Assembly (NCBI RefSeq): GCF_009695915.1
Contig: NZ_VUMZ01000001.1
Span: 310,001-374,000 of the forward strand
Origin: Hornefia butyriciproducens
GTDB taxonomy: Bacteria > Bacillota > Clostridia > Peptostreptococcales > Anaerovoracaceae
Length of the DNA: 64,000 nucleotides
Direction of reading: 5' to 3'
The notes beneath the pieces are model-generated. The model was not told where the DNA came from. It searched no databases and was given only the letters and a program-made list of their open reading frames with translations. This document shows, in pieces, positions 51,405 to 61,902 of this stretch (position 1 is its first letter; every line of letters begins with the position of its first letter). The position numbers and the translations under genes were made by a program.

Positions 51405-52715
51405 TCACTCTGCGCAGAGCGTTCCTGCCAGATAATTGATAAACTGCTGCGCGGTGCGGCCGGAAAATCCGCCGTGACGGATCTCCCAGGCTTTTGCCTG
51501 TATCAGCAGTTCCTCTTCATCAATCTGAATCTGGGGATAGCGGCGCGCCAGTTCCTTCACGATAATCTCATATTCCTTCGGCGTCGGTGCGAAATATCCG
51601 ATCTGGCAGCCGAACCGGTTCGCCAGAGACAGTTTTTCCTGAACAGTATCGTTACGGTGCATATCTTCCTTCGATTCATCGTAGCGGTCCTTCCATGTCT
51701 CGCGGATCAGATGCCGCCTGTTGGATGTGGCATAGATCAGCACATTTTCCGGATAGGGCTCCACTCCGCCCTCAATGACCGCCTTCAGATATTTGTACTC
51801 CGTCTCAAACTCCTCAAAGGACAGATCGTCCATATATATGATGAACCGGTAATTCCGGTTGCGTATCTCCGTGACGATGCGCGACAGATCCTTGAACTGA
51901 TGCTTGTATACCTCGATCATCCGCAGGCCGTCGGCATAGTAACGGTTCAGGATGGCTTTGATGCTGGTGGATTTTCCTGTTCCAGCGTCTCCGTACAACA
52001 AAACATTATTCGCCGCTCTTCCCTTCAGGAAGGCCTCTGTATTCTCCACAAGTCTCTGTTTCTGGATTTCGTACCCCACCAGATCCTTCAGCCGGACGTC
52101 GCTGGTATTGGTAATCGGAAGCAGCAGTTCTCCCTCCGGATCCTCGTTCACGCGGAACGCCTTGTTCAGACCGAATTTTCCGACTCCGTAGCGCCGGTAA
52201 AAGTCAGTAACGACGCGATACAATTCCTCCGGATCGGCTGTCCGCTCGATGGATTCGCTGAGTTCCTGCACCTTTTCGCTGACATTTCTGTTGAAAATCT
52301 GAGAACTCTTCACCACCGCCCGATAATTCTCAATGATGGAAAAGCACCGAATTCCCAGTTCCTTCTCCATCGCGGAGAAGTCGTAATCGAACAGCTGCTT
52401 GAAAACAGCGAAGTCGTTCTTGGCGAACTCATTGACAGAACCGTCGTTGGCTCCCACCTTTTCCGACACAAGAGTAAACGGTGTGACCGTCATCGCCAGA
52501 AGATAGGCCAGATAATTGTGCCACAGATTTTTGTTGAAGCCGTAACGTGTGGAGACCTCGAGGAGCCGGTTGATCTGCTCCAGAATTTCTGAAGTCAGCT
52601 CCTCTCTGGCGTATTCCCCTGCCTTAAACCGGCGGCAGATATCCGCCAGCCGGAAGAGAATGCTGTCGCTTCCGATATTGCGGTAAATAATCAGTTTTGA
52701 AATAAGACTGTACAT
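51405..52715 (-). CDS. DUF815 family AAA+ ATPase
   Basis: 436 residues. N-terminal helical region, then an ATPase with Walker [16 protein letters not shown], Walker [13 protein letters not shown] and sensor [17 protein letters not shown], the DUF815 pattern. Cytosolic; biological role not defined. Its end overlaps nothing; a B6-kinase gene follows in the same direction. Confidence 0.9.
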   Translation of the reverse strand: MYSLISKLIIYRNIGSDSILFRLADICRRFKAGEYAREELTSEILEQINRLLEVSTRYGFNKNLWHNYLAYLLAMTVTPFTLVSEKVGANDGSVNEFAKNDFAVFKQLFDYDFSAMEKELGIRCFSIIENYRAVVKSSQIFNRNVSEKVQELSESIERTADPEELYRVVTDFYRRYGVGKFGLNKAFRVNEDPEGELLLPITNTSDVRLKDLVGYEIQKQRLVENTEAFLKGRAANNVLLYGDAGTGKSTSIKAILNRYYADGLRMIEVYKHQFKDLSRIVTEIRNRNYRFIIYMDDLSFEEFETEYKYLKAVIEGGVEPYPENVLIYATSNRRHLIRETWKDRYDESKEDMHRNDTVQEKLSLANRFGCQIGYFAPTPKEYEIIVKELARRYPQIQIDEEELLIQAKAWEIRHGGFSGRTAQQFINYLAGTLCAE

Positions 52716-52734
52716 TTGCGTTTCCTGCCCTTCT

Positions 52735-53805
52735 CTACTTTATGTAACTGTAAACGTGACCGGGCTTCAGCCTGACGTTTTTGATGGCCGCAAGTTCTGA
52801 AACCGTCACCATCTCATAATCATTCTGTTTCAGATAGCGGCACAGCCCGTCAATGGATTTCGCCGTGCTCGGCTGGATGTCATGCATCAGTACGATCGCT
52901 CCGTCCCGCTTGTTTTTCTTCACATACTTCATAAGATGCCGCCGGCTGCGATATTTCCAATCCTGTGTATCAAGTGTCCAGAAGAGGTTGGGGCGCCCCA
53001 TGATCTGCAGGATCTTCTTGTTGAACGCACCGTAGGGAGCCCTGCACAGAGCCGGCGTCTGTCCGGTAATTCTGTACACCTGTCGGTCGGTACGGTGAAA
53101 CTCCCTGTAAATTTTTCTCCTGCTCTTTCCCACCAGAAACGCATGATCATAACTGTGGTTTCCGATCTCGCAGCCGAGTGCCCGCTCGCTTCGCAGAAGT
53201 TCTGCCGTGCTTTTGTTTATGCGGTTTCCCAGGACAAAGAATGTCGCTCTGCATTCATTCTTCTCCAACGCTTCCAGCACCTTCGGCGTCGTCATCCGGC
53301 TCGGGCCGTCGTCAAAAGTCAATGCGATATGCTTTTTCCTGTAATTATAGAGCACCGTTCCATTTTGGCGGATGTACGCTTTTTCCCCTTTATACCGGAT
53401 CTCGTACCAGTGCTCCGACGCCGCTCCAACCTTCGCATGCCCGCCGTATTTTAAAGTTCCCAGCTGCCTGCAGTTCTGAGTATCCGATGACGCTTTGTCA
53501 TAGACCGGAGCCTCCTTTTCCATGACTGCTGCAGCTTTGTAATCGCCAACGGCACGAAAAATCTCCGCAGGCTGTTCCGCCTGCTTCGCTCCAACCTCTG
53601 AAACTCCCGCAGCCATAACGCAGCTGACAGCCACCATACAGAGCAGTTCCCGAAGAAGATACCGCTCCGCCCACTGCCGGTGTTCCGTGAGGAATGTGCA
53701 GCACACTGTCCATGCCCTCCGGCACTTTACTTTAAAATCTCTCCAATATCGGCATCCTGCGGCGGCTGCGCGCCGCAGTTGCCGTTCCAGCTCGCTTTCT
53801 CCCAT
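52735..53805 (-). CDS. Membrane-anchored polysaccharide deacetylase with SH3-like domain
   Basis: 356 residues: one N-terminal transmembrane segment (about 45-65), an SH3-like region near 95-155 ([32 protein letters not shown]), and a NodB domain from about 160 with [22 protein letters not shown] (metal ligands), CRAPYGAFN and DTQDWKY. Probably deacetylates cell-wall glycan outside the membrane. An extended -10 TGCTATAAT lies just before it, overlapping the upstream terminator. Confidence 0.9.
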   Translation of the reverse strand: MGESELERQLRRAAAAGCRYWRDFKVKCRRAWTVCCTFLTEHRQWAERYLLRELLCMVAVSCVMAAGVSEVGAKQAEQPAEIFRAVGDYKAAAVMEKEAPVYDKASSDTQNCRQLGTLKYGGHAKVGAASEHWYEIRYKGEKAYIRQNGTVLYNYRKKHIALTFDDGPSRMTTPKVLEALEKNECRATFFVLGNRINKSTAELLRSERALGCEIGNHSYDHAFLVGKSRRKIYREFHRTDRQVYRITGQTPALCRAPYGAFNKKILQIMGRPNLFWTLDTQDWKYRSRRHLMKYVKKNKRDGAIVLMHDIQPSTAKSIDGLCRYLKQNDYEMVTVSELAAIKNVRLKPGHVYSYIK

Positions 53806-53829
53806 CGATACCTCCGCCTCTATTATAGC

Positions 53830-53871
53830 AAAAGGACGCCCTTCTGTCTTGAAGAACCGCGTCCTTTTTTT
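53830..53871. terminator. Bidirectional terminator after the Na/Pi gene
   Basis: AAAAGGACGC and GCGTCCTTTT form a 10-bp stem with A/T runs on both sides. It ends the minus-strand Na/Pi transcript just upstream of the deacetylase promoter. 53872-53979 holds no gene. Confidence 0.75.
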
Positions 53872-53979
53872 GATATTGCCCGATTAATAATTTTCTGATA
53901 GATCACGCTTTTCGGTCGGCCTGCACCGCAGGCATCCCGAATCCGGATTTTGTCACAGGTTTCTCAGGACGGAAACACC

Positions 53980-55653
53980 TCAGGCCTCCGGAAGCTCCGC
54001 AGCTCCGGAATGATGCGGCAGGGAATCCGTCGATCTCTCCTTCAGCGCATAAGCCAGATTGATCGCATGATCCGCACAGCGTTCCAGATCTGTAACAAGA
54101 TCGCAGAACACAACCCCGGCCATCGGATCGCAGGAGGAAGTCATCAGACGCTGAACGTGATTATTGACCAGCGTTGTCTCCTTCTCGTCCACTTTGCTTT
54201 CAAGTCTTTCGATTTCATCCAACCCGCTGTAATCCTCTGATTCAAAGGCGTCCAAAGACAGATCCACTTCCCTCAGCGTATCATCCGCCATCTCCCGAAG
54301 TTCATCGATCGCCGCCTGAGACATACAGGAATGCCGCCCCAGCATTGACTCCGCGTATTCGACGACATTCTCCGCATGGTCAGACAGTCTTTCGATATCC
54401 GTAACTGCGATGGTCAGCATCGATACACGATGCATATTCTCCTTATCCAGATCGAAGGCCCGAAGCTCCGCGATCGCATCCGCAATGGTCTTGTTCAGGA
54501 TATTGACGCTCTCTTCCCTGGCGCGGACAGACTCCGCCATCTCCGTCGTATAGTTGAAGAAACACGTCAGAGAATTGCGCAGATTCTTCGCCGCGATTCT
54601 ACCCATACGGGTGACCTCCCGGTGCGCCTGATCTACGGCCATGCTCTGAGGCACAGACTTGATATTCGTCATATATTGCAGTCGCCGTTCCTCAAGCTGC
54701 TCGCTCTCCTCCGGCAGGATCCGGATAATTTTCTCCACCAGTTTGATGATCTGACCGGTGAACGGCAGTTCAATCAGAACCGCGATAATCGCGAACGCCG
54801 TATGCGTGTTGGCAATCTGCCGTCCGATATCTCCCGGTGACAGACTGCGGATGAAATCCAGAATCCCCGGAAACAGGTTGATCAATGTAATCAGAATGAC
54901 CGCGCGGATGACGTTAAATGTGAGATTCAGCAGCGCCGTGCGTTTTCCGTTGCGATTGGTAGTCAGCGACGCCAGAATGTTCGGCGTGACGGAGCCGATC
55001 GCCGCTCCGATGATCAGATAGACTGCAGTATCGTAATACAGAAGGCCCTGAACCGCGAAGGTCTGAAAGATAACGGTTGATGAGGATGAGCTCTGCAGCA
55101 GCGCGGTAAACCCGATTCCGAAAATCAGCGCTATCACAGGATTACTCATGTTCGCGATGAATTTAATAAACTGCGGACTTTCCGCGAGAGGCGCGATCGC
55201 CTCTTTCATGATGGAAATGCCGAGGAACAGCATTCCGAATCCCATGGTGATCTCACCGATGTGTTTCACCAGACTTTTCTTGATGAACAGATACATCACC
55301 GCTCCGAAAAAGACGAGAAGCGGTGCGTAGGCGCCGATATTGAAAGCGGTGATCTGTGCCGTGACAGTCGTACCGATATTCGCCCCCATGATGACGCCGA
55401 TAGCCTGCGCCAGATTCATCATTCCCGCATTTACAAAGCCTATGACCATCACATCAGTCGCCGAAGAACTCTGGATCAGCATGGTCATACCGAGACCGAT
55501 AAAAACAGCAATATACTTGTTTGCGGTTGCCTTCTCCAGAATACTCTGGAGATTATCCCCACATGCGTTTCGCAGACCCGACGACATGATCGTCATGCCG
55601 AACAGAAACAGTCCGACGCCGCCGAGAAGCGAAAAAAACTCTAACATTGTCAT
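53980..55653 (-). CDS. Na/Pi cotransporter family protein with PhoU-like domain
   Basis: 557 residues from the ATG at 55653, which has GGAGG eight bases upstream. Two inverted Na_Pi repeats carry the QSSS signatures (MLIQSSSATDVM and LLQSSSSSTVIF); about nine hydrophobic segments; the last 200 residues form a PhoU-like helical domain with metal-binding acidic residues (DIERLSDHAENVVEY, DLERCADHAINLAY). Likely phosphate import or regulation. Confidence 0.92.
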   Translation of the reverse strand: MTMLEFFSLLGGVGLFLFGMTIMSSGLRNACGDNLQSILEKATANKYIAVFIGLGMTMLIQSSSATDVMVIGFVNAGMMNLAQAIGVIMGANIGTTVTAQITAFNIGAYAPLLVFFGAVMYLFIKKSLVKHIGEITMGFGMLFLGISIMKEAIAPLAESPQFIKFIANMSNPVIALIFGIGFTALLQSSSSSTVIFQTFAVQGLLYYDTAVYLIIGAAIGSVTPNILASLTTNRNGKRTALLNLTFNVIRAVILITLINLFPGILDFIRSLSPGDIGRQIANTHTAFAIIAVLIELPFTGQIIKLVEKIIRILPEESEQLEERRLQYMTNIKSVPQSMAVDQAHREVTRMGRIAAKNLRNSLTCFFNYTTEMAESVRAREESVNILNKTIADAIAELRAFDLDKENMHRVSMLTIAVTDIERLSDHAENVVEYAESMLGRHSCMSQAAIDELREMADDTLREVDLSLDAFESEDYSGLDEIERLESKVDEKETTLVNNHVQRLMTSSCDPMAGVVFCDLVTDLERCADHAINLAYALKERSTDSLPHHSGAAELPEA

Positions 55654-55797
55654 GAATATATCCTCCAACAAAAAGCAGACATTATCTATCATATACCATT
55701 TTTCGGAAAATAGCACTACTATTTGAAAAATTATTTCCGAATCTGCAGCATCTGCCGAAAAGCCGAAGCAGTCCGTCGGCAGCCCATCAGCAGTTTA

Positions 55798-56484
55798 TCA
55801 GAGATATTCCTCCAGAGCTTCCTGATCCAGGATCACCAGATCCCGTCCGTCGATTTTCAAGATCCCCTCTCTGACCATGTTTCCAAGTTCACGGGAAAGT
55901 GCCGGCCGGCTGACTGTAAGGTAATCCGCCATCTCCTCCCGCGGCATGACGCGAATCCGGTTCCCCGCCTTCTGAAGGTCAACCAGAAGCCGCGCAATTT
56001 TACCGCGGATTCCTGGAGATCCCACCACGCGGAGCCGTCTGTTCATCTGATATGCCTTCCTGGCCACCACACTGAGGAGATTCCCCTGCAGTCTCTGCGC
56101 CATCCGGTCATGCGCCGCGTTCCCGGTCATACGAAAAGGTTCCAGACTGATTGACAGAACTCTGCTGTCCTTCAGCGCCTCTACATACATATCATAATGG
56201 GTCAGGCCGATAAACGGATATATTTCTCCGAAGAGATCTCCCGGCTCATCGATTTTCGTAAGGATCATTCTCTTCCCGCTTACTGTATCCTTGGCGACCA
56301 GCAGCGCGCCGCTGATCAGCATCCGGATCCGATCCGGCGCATCCTCCTCCGCAAAGATAAATTCGCCCTGCTCGTACTTCCGAAGCGTACCGCTGTTTCT
56401 CACAAGCTCCCGGATTTCCTCCGCATCGCATCCCCGAAACAGAACGGATTCCGTCAGGATGTCTATAACTTCATTTGTTGTCAT
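55798..56484 (-). CDS. Crp/Fnr-family transcriptional regulator
   Basis: 228 residues: cyclic-nucleotide-like sensor domain (about 15-130) and a C-terminal winged helix with MPREEMADYLTVSRPALSRELGNMVREGILKIDG. No clear FNR cysteine cluster. It directly follows the acyl-CoA ligase stop on the same strand and may control the ligase/dehydratase operon. Confidence 0.9.
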   Translation of the reverse strand: MTTNEVIDILTESVLFRGCDAEEIRELVRNSGTLRKYEQGEFIFAEEDAPDRIRMLISGALLVAKDTVSGKRMILTKIDEPGDLFGEIYPFIGLTHYDMYVEALKDSRVLSISLEPFRMTGNAAHDRMAQRLQGNLLSVVARKAYQMNRRLRVVGSPGIRGKIARLLVDLQKAGNRIRVMPREEMADYLTVSRPALSRELGNMVREGILKIDGRDLVILDQEALEEYL

Positions 56485-56485
56485 C

Positions 56486-58288
56486 TCATTCTTCCTTCAG
56501 CTGATTATCCTGTCTGCGAATCTTCTGTGTCGTCGTACGCACGAAATCCTCTTCACGCACAAACACATCACGAATCCTTTTGTACACGGCCAGTCCCTGG
56601 TTCAGTTCCCGGATCAGTTTTTTCATAAACGACTGCATTTCCTCCCTGTCCGGCTCATGACCCAGCGCCTCTGTCACCGCATCCATATCCGGCAGAATCT
56701 GAACTCCCACGCTTTCCTCTCCTTCATTCTGGTACGGAAATACCATGGAATCCGCGATATAGGGGCTTTTGTTGATATATTCCTCGATCTCCTCAGGATA
56801 GACGTTTTCTCCCGTCTTTGTGACGATAATGTTCTTGCTTCTGCCGGTGAGATAAATCCATCCGTCCCCGTCGATGAAGCCCAGATCGCCGGTGTGCAGC
56901 CAGCCGTCCGCATCGATGGACTCTGCTGTTTCCTCAGGCATGTTATAATAACCCATCATAACATTGGGTCCGCGGAACAGAATCTCGCCGATCCCGTCCT
57001 CATCCTGATTGATCACGCGAGTCTCCCCTCTGCTGACCGTTACTCCAACGGAACCCGCCTTTCTGTACCGCTCCGCAGGCGCGCTCATAGGCGTTCCTGA
57101 AACCAGCGGCGTACACTCCGTCATGCCGTAGCCCTGGAGCACCGTGATGCCGAAGTCCTCGAAGGCGCGGTAAATATTCGGCGACAGCGCCGCAGCTCCG
57201 GTAATCACCAGACGGAGCTTACCGCCCATCTGATCGATCACCTGCCGGAAAATCCTGCGGCTGACGTTGATTCCCACAGACCTCAGTCCCCGATTGACCT
57301 TCATCAGATTGTGGAAAGCCTTCTCTTTGCCTCCGTCGCGAACCGCCTTTTCAATCCGTCCGTAAATCATTTCCAGTACCCTGGGGACCACGATGATGAC
57401 CGTATTCTGCGCCTCTTTCATATTTTTTGTGATATACTTAAAACCTTCGCAGAACGCGGTGCTGGCGCCGCGGTACAGAACCAGGAGCATTCCCAGCGTG
57501 CACTCATAGGTGTGGTGAATCGGCAGGATGGACAGTGTCTTGTCTGTCTCCGGGATCTGCGCGATGCGACAGACATCCATAATATTCGTGGTGATATTCC
57601 TGTGACAAAGCATAACTCCCTTGGGATTTCCCGTCGTACCTGACGTAAACAGAATAACGGCCAGCGCGTCGGGGTCAACCTCCTTTTCCAGGAATCCGAT
57701 ATCGCCGTTGTTCAGAAGGTCCTCGCCTCCTGCGACCAGATCACGCCATGTGTATACTGCAGCGTCCGGTACAAGGGCCCGGTATTCTGCAGCGTCCCGG
57801 ATACCGGTAACCGGCGGCGTATCAGGCGAAGTCCGATCCCCGTAAAATTCCATGACGATAAGATTGCGGATCTCCGCGATGCCGCGCAGTTTCGCACATT
57901 CCTTCGCAGTGCAGAAAATCGTGTCGCAGTCCGCCGCGAGCAGAAGATTCCGGATCTCCGGCCCGGACAGTTCTTTGTCCACCGGAACGATAATCCCCGT
58001 TCCGTTGACCACCGCCAGATAAGTGACGATCCATTCGTAGCAGCCCTGTCCCATGACAGCGATCTTCTTTCCGGACATTCCCATCTTCACCAGCGCAGTG
58101 CCCAAAGCATTGATGTCATGCTGCAGCAGCTCGTAATCCACAGGCTCATAGGGCGCACCCTTCTTCTCCTTGATCCAGAATGCCGGATTCTTTCCGTAGA
58201 GTCCTACGCTTCCTGCAAGCATATCCTTGAGAGTGGTAATTTCACGGATATCAGTATACCAGTACTTATCCACATTCTTCTTTTTCAT
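56486..58288 (-). CDS. AMP-dependent acyl-CoA synthetase (long-chain type)
   Basis: 600 residues: ILFTSGTTGNPKGVMLCHRN, GYGMTECTPLVSG, GWLHTGDLGFIDGDGWIYLTGRSKNIIVTKTGENVYPEEIE, closest to FadD-like ligases of anaerobes. It would supply the CoA thioester for the dehydratase-like proteins encoded just upstream, to which it is linked at 12 bp. Confidence 0.9.
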   Translation of the reverse strand: MKKKNVDKYWYTDIREITTLKDMLAGSVGLYGKNPAFWIKEKKGAPYEPVDYELLQHDINALGTALVKMGMSGKKIAVMGQGCYEWIVTYLAVVNGTGIIVPVDKELSGPEIRNLLLAADCDTIFCTAKECAKLRGIAEIRNLIVMEFYGDRTSPDTPPVTGIRDAAEYRALVPDAAVYTWRDLVAGGEDLLNNGDIGFLEKEVDPDALAVILFTSGTTGNPKGVMLCHRNITTNIMDVCRIAQIPETDKTLSILPIHHTYECTLGMLLVLYRGASTAFCEGFKYITKNMKEAQNTVIIVVPRVLEMIYGRIEKAVRDGGKEKAFHNLMKVNRGLRSVGINVSRRIFRQVIDQMGGKLRLVITGAAALSPNIYRAFEDFGITVLQGYGMTECTPLVSGTPMSAPAERYRKAGSVGVTVSRGETRVINQDEDGIGEILFRGPNVMMGYYNMPEETAESIDADGWLHTGDLGFIDGDGWIYLTGRSKNIIVTKTGENVYPEEIEEYINKSPYIADSMVFPYQNEGEESVGVQILPDMDAVTEALGHEPDREEMQSFMKKLIRELNQGLAVYKRIRDVFVREEDFVRTTTQKIRRQDNQLKEE

Positions 58289-58300
58289 TCGTTTTCCTCT

Positions 58301-59275
58301 TTACTTCACACTTTCTCCGCGGGTTCCGGCTCTGAGCGCACCTTTGTCGCAGCGGTTTCCCCAGGAATCTATCAGCACATCGTCCCGATAGACACAGATG
58401 ATTTCGCAGTTGTTGGGGCAGCGTCCGCAGCTCACCTCACGGGTGCGGAACTCCATATCCTCAACAGCGAAATCGAATTTTTTCCGTGCGCGTGCTCTGC
58501 GTCCCAGAATTGCAATGCCGATTGCGCCCATCAGAGGTCCGTTCTCATCCACAATAACCTTTGTTCCAAGCTGCTGTTCAAAGAAATGCACCACGCCCTC
58601 GTTGCGGCTCACGCCGCCCTGAAATACCACCGGTGAGACGATTTTCTTACCTTTTCCCACGTTGTTCAGATAATTATTGACGACGGCGCGGCAAAGCCCC
58701 GCGATAATGTCCTGACGCGTGTGACCCATCTGGATCTTATGAACGAGATCTGATTCCGCGAACACTGTACATCTTGCCGCAAGCTGTGTAGGAGACTTGG
58801 ACTGCAGTGCGATTTTACCGAACTCTTCAACCTCCACGCCCAGACGCTTCGCCTGGCTGGACAGGAATGCGCCGGTTCCGGCTGCGCACAGAGTATTCAT
58901 GGCGTAATCGACCACAACGCCGTTATCCACCAGAATGATTTTGGAATCCTGTCCTCCGATTTCCAGAATCGTCCGGACGTCCGGGTAGAAATTCAGCGTT
59001 CCGACAGCATGGGCTGTAATTTCATTCTTTACGATCGTTGCACCCACCATGACGCCGATCAGTTTTCGGGCGCTTCCGGTGGTTCCCGTCGATACGATTT
59101 CATACTCGTCTTTATCAAACTGTTTCTCCAGCTCCGCGAGCAGCTTCTTGACCGCTCCCATGGGATTCCCCTCCGTCCAGAGATACTCCTTCGCCAGGAT
59201 GTTGCTGTCGTCGTCCAGCACCACTCCCTTGGTTGAGATCGAGCCGATGTCGATTCCCAGATATGCCTTCTTCAT
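58301..59275 (-). CDS. Acyl-CoA dehydratase activase (BadF/HgdC-type ATPase)
   Basis: 324 residues of the ASKHA fold: GIDIGSISTKGVVLD, EIGGQDSKII, and cluster cysteines in NTLCAAGTGAFL and ARCTVFAESD, which in the family hold one 4Fe-4S between two subunits. It donates an ATP-driven electron to a partner. The C-terminus adds a further CGRCPNNC...NRCDKG motif, not part of the minimal HgdC. Its start overlaps the preceding gene's stop (TAATG). Confidence 0.92.
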   Translation of the reverse strand: MKKAYLGIDIGSISTKGVVLDDDSNILAKEYLWTEGNPMGAVKKLLAELEKQFDKDEYEIVSTGTTGSARKLIGVMVGATIVKNEITAHAVGTLNFYPDVRTILEIGGQDSKIILVDNGVVVDYAMNTLCAAGTGAFLSSQAKRLGVEVEEFGKIALQSKSPTQLAARCTVFAESDLVHKIQMGHTRQDIIAGLCRAVVNNYLNNVGKGKKIVSPVVFQGGVSRNEGVVHFFEQQLGTKVIVDENGPLMGAIGIAILGRRARARKKFDFAVEDMEFRTREVSCGRCPNNCEIICVYRDDVLIDSWGNRCDKGALRAGTRGESVK

Positions 59276-60348
59276 TATATTGCTGCCCTCCTCATTCTTA
59301 ACATGTCGTTAAACGCCTCTACTCTTGTCTGCAGACCGGTGTCGCTGGTCTGGGAATCGTAGGTCAGATACAGAATCGGTATTTTGTAATCCCTGCTGAT
59401 ATTCTCCAGAACCGGCATGATATCGATCTCCGGAGTGCATCCCGCGCTTTTCACATGAATAAGCCCGTCGAATCCGTTTTCCGCGTAATTCTTGGCGCAC
59501 CAGATATTCGCCGTCGAGGTGGGTCCCATCTCGAATCGGCTGTATTCAGAAATCTGCACGCCCAGGTTCTTCTGGCCTTTATAGTGGAGATTCCGGTTCG
59601 TAGGATTCATCCAGCGATGAACCTCTACGCCCATATCGGCCAGCATCTGCTCAAGACCCAGATTGGAGAAATCATCCATAACCGTAAAATATTCGCCGAT
59701 GACGCCGACCCGGATGGGATGATCCGGTTTGTCCAGACGGATTTCACGGAACGCGTTTCTGGTCTTGCGGTACTGACGTTCAATATCCTTTCGTCCGTTA
59801 ACCATATCCATCGCCATCAGAAAATCTTCATATGCCTTCCTGTATTCTCCCTTATTGACCTCAAATCCGCAGTTTCTGTAATACAGCGCCTCTATCTCAT
59901 CAATGTATTCCAGCATCTTCAGTCCGATAAGCGCCGCCTTGGTGAAGCGGGAAAGGCTGATCTTCGGGTTCAGACGGCGGATCGCTTTATAGTAGTCCTT
60001 CACGTTTCCCGTCGTATAACTGGCCAGATTGATCATTTCAAACTCATATCCCAGATCCCGCAGAATCTGTTCCTGCAGTTCTCCGTAATAGCCCAGGCGG
60101 CACAGTCCCATCGTCATAATAAGTGTATCCGCCCCGGCCTCCAGTGCGTCGATCATGCTCCCGAGAGTACTCTTAAACGGCGCGCAGACATAGTCCGGGC
60201 TGTATTTCGTTCCCACATCCAGCGTGCGTCGGGTCATCTTCGGCTGCTCAATGTAGTTGAGATCCATTCCTTTCTCTATGAAGAATTTCACAATGCAGTT
60301 GTAGTTCGCGATGATTGGAAAAGCGATGTTCCGCTTGCCTGCATCCAT
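59275..60348 (-). CDS. 2-hydroxyacyl-CoA dehydratase-like subunit (activase-related)
   Basis: 357 residues; cysteines in YVCAPFKSTLGSMIDA, MGLCRLGYYGE and SAGCTPEIDIMP could bind a 4Fe-4S cluster as in dehydratase subunits. In many genomes this part is the C-terminal section of a long activase-fusion protein; here it is a separate gene between the other two. Catalyst identity unknown. Confidence 0.85.
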   Translation of the reverse strand: MDAGKRNIAFPIIANYNCIVKFFIEKGMDLNYIEQPKMTRRTLDVGTKYSPDYVCAPFKSTLGSMIDALEAGADTLIMTMGLCRLGYYGELQEQILRDLGYEFEMINLASYTTGNVKDYYKAIRRLNPKISLSRFTKAALIGLKMLEYIDEIEALYYRNCGFEVNKGEYRKAYEDFLMAMDMVNGRKDIERQYRKTRNAFREIRLDKPDHPIRVGVIGEYFTVMDDFSNLGLEQMLADMGVEVHRWMNPTNRNLHYKGQKNLGVQISEYSRFEMGPTSTANIWCAKNYAENGFDGLIHVKSAGCTPEIDIMPVLENISRDYKIPILYLTYDSQTSDTGLQTRVEAFNDMLRMRRAAI

Positions 60349-61305
60349 TTACAGTTCCCCCCTTTGCAGCTTCAGTACGTCCGTAAAGCTCTCGAGTCTC
60401 GTTTCCAGTCCGGCCATCCCCTCCTGAGTATCCAGCACGATGGTCTGAATCGGCAGACCCCGGAATTTCCGTATGATCATCTCATTGACCATGGAATCCG
60501 GCCCACAGGGATAGGCGCTGAGGAGTATGACTCCATCGATTTTGTTCCGCCGGATCTGAATGCTTCCCATCAGCTCGCGGCTCATCTCCCATTTTATCGT
60601 CGGGGAGATTCTGGCGCTCTGGCGGATCGCCTCCTTCCGGTCAATTCGGTCCGCGATAATCGGAGTGACTCCCATCTCTTCCAGCATCCGGATTACCGGT
60701 TTCCCGACATATTCATCCTCGGTGATATAGCTGTGCCCGGCAACCATGATTTTAATCTGATCCGTTCGCAGTTTTCGCTCCTCCTCCCGAACCTTACGTT
60801 TCCAGTCGTCGTTTTCAAACCGTTTCGCCGCTTTGTATGCGTTTTTCCCTTCTTTTCTGCTGAAGCCCATCGCTTCCGCCATGGCAATCATGGCCTTTTC
60901 CTCGCCCGTCTTTTTGACCACATCGATGTCATACGCCAGAAATTTCTGTCCGCTGCCGCGGAACACGTTGCCGGTCATATCATAGAGGGCCTCGAACTTG
61001 GTACACATGAAACGACGGATTCCGAAATTACTGATCCTCGGAATCAGAATATAATCACATTTTCCTATCAGCGCATCCACATGTCCCATATAAATCTTTG
61101 TGGACAGGCAGGTTTCATCGATAGAGCGTTCAATTCCTCTGTCGATGATCGCCTTGTTGGTTCTGGGGCTGGTGACGCACTGGACGCCCAGTTCGCTGAA
61201 AAAAGACTTCCACAGAATCTCATACCGGTGATACAGCAGGGCTCTCGGCAGCCCTACTGTAATTTCCCTGTCTTCCCTTGCAAATATGCTGATTTTTTTA
61301 CTCAT
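60349..61305 (-). CDS. DUF2229-type acyl-CoA dehydratase-related subunit
   Basis: 318 residues beginning with the DUF2229-like VGLPRALLYHRYEILWKSFFSELG. Cysteines in SIDETCLSTKI, GKCDYILIPR, FMCTKFEAL and SAYPCGPDSM are candidates for a cluster. First of the three dehydratase-type genes, abutting the next by one base. Confidence 0.85.
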   Translation of the reverse strand: MSKKISIFAREDREITVGLPRALLYHRYEILWKSFFSELGVQCVTSPRTNKAIIDRGIERSIDETCLSTKIYMGHVDALIGKCDYILIPRISNFGIRRFMCTKFEALYDMTGNVFRGSGQKFLAYDIDVVKKTGEEKAMIAMAEAMGFSRKEGKNAYKAAKRFENDDWKRKVREEERKLRTDQIKIMVAGHSYITEDEYVGKPVIRMLEEMGVTPIIADRIDRKEAIRQSARISPTIKWEMSRELMGSIQIRRNKIDGVILLSAYPCGPDSMVNEMIIRKFRGLPIQTIVLDTQEGMAGLETRLESFTDVLKLQRGEL

Positions 61306-61322
61306 TGACTAAACCTGCCACC

Positions 61323-61883
61323 TTAAATCCATGCCGCTATCTCGTCGATCTTTTCCATATCCTCCGCGTGTTCTCCGACCTCGCCCGGAGCGTTCACGCC
61401 GCCGCAGACCAGCACTTTGGGATCGGTAAATCCCGCCACTCCGAACGTCGCCGCGGTCTCTTCCAGATATTTTGTATAAACGTCCGCGGGACCTGCTCCG
61501 CAGGGGCTGACGAGCGCCAGTTTCTTCCCTGTCTTTGTCGCATTAGAGGCATTCTCTCTGTCGGGAGCGAAAAAGCTGTACAGACGGTCGATAAAGAGCA
61601 TGGCCGGTCCGCTGAGCCGTCCGAAGTAAATCGGCGAAACGAGAACAAGCGCGTCACACTCGTCCAGTTCAGGAACCAATTCTCCCATCACGTCCTTCTG
61701 CACGCAGAACGGAGTCTCCTTTCCCTTACATACATTGCAGGCAAGACATGGGGATACAGGCGTTTCCCGGAAAACCACCGTCCGGATCTCCGCGTCCTTC
61801 GCCTTCTCTGCCAGTCTGGCCGCAATAACATCTGAATTTCCGCCCTTCCTCGGGCTCACATTTACAATGACAACCTTCTTCAT
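61323..61883 (-). CDS. Flavodoxin-like NAD(P)H-dependent FMN reductase family protein
   Basis: 186 residues: VNVSPRKGGNSDVIAARLAE (FMN phosphate loop), CLACNVCKGKETPFCVQKD and VSPIYFGRLSGPAM. Iron-sulfur flavoproteins of this type occur widely in anaerobes; the cysteine spacing is compatible with a cluster. Of two adjacent Met codons the second (61883) has the better GGAGG distance. May feed electrons to the activase encoded next. Confidence 0.85.
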   Translation of the reverse strand: MKKVVIVNVSPRKGGNSDVIAARLAEKAKDAEIRTVVFRETPVSPCLACNVCKGKETPFCVQKDVMGELVPELDECDALVLVSPIYFGRLSGPAMLFIDRLYSFFAPDRENASNATKTGKKLALVSPCGAGPADVYTKYLEETAATFGVAGFTDPKVLVCGGVNAPGEVGEHAEDMEKIDEIAAWI

Positions 61884-61902
61884 CATTTACCTCCTTGTCA
61901 CA

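Noticed and set aside
59455-61308. 617-residue plus-strand open frame
   Set aside because: Antisense to the two dehydratase-type genes, composition typical of a shadow frame.
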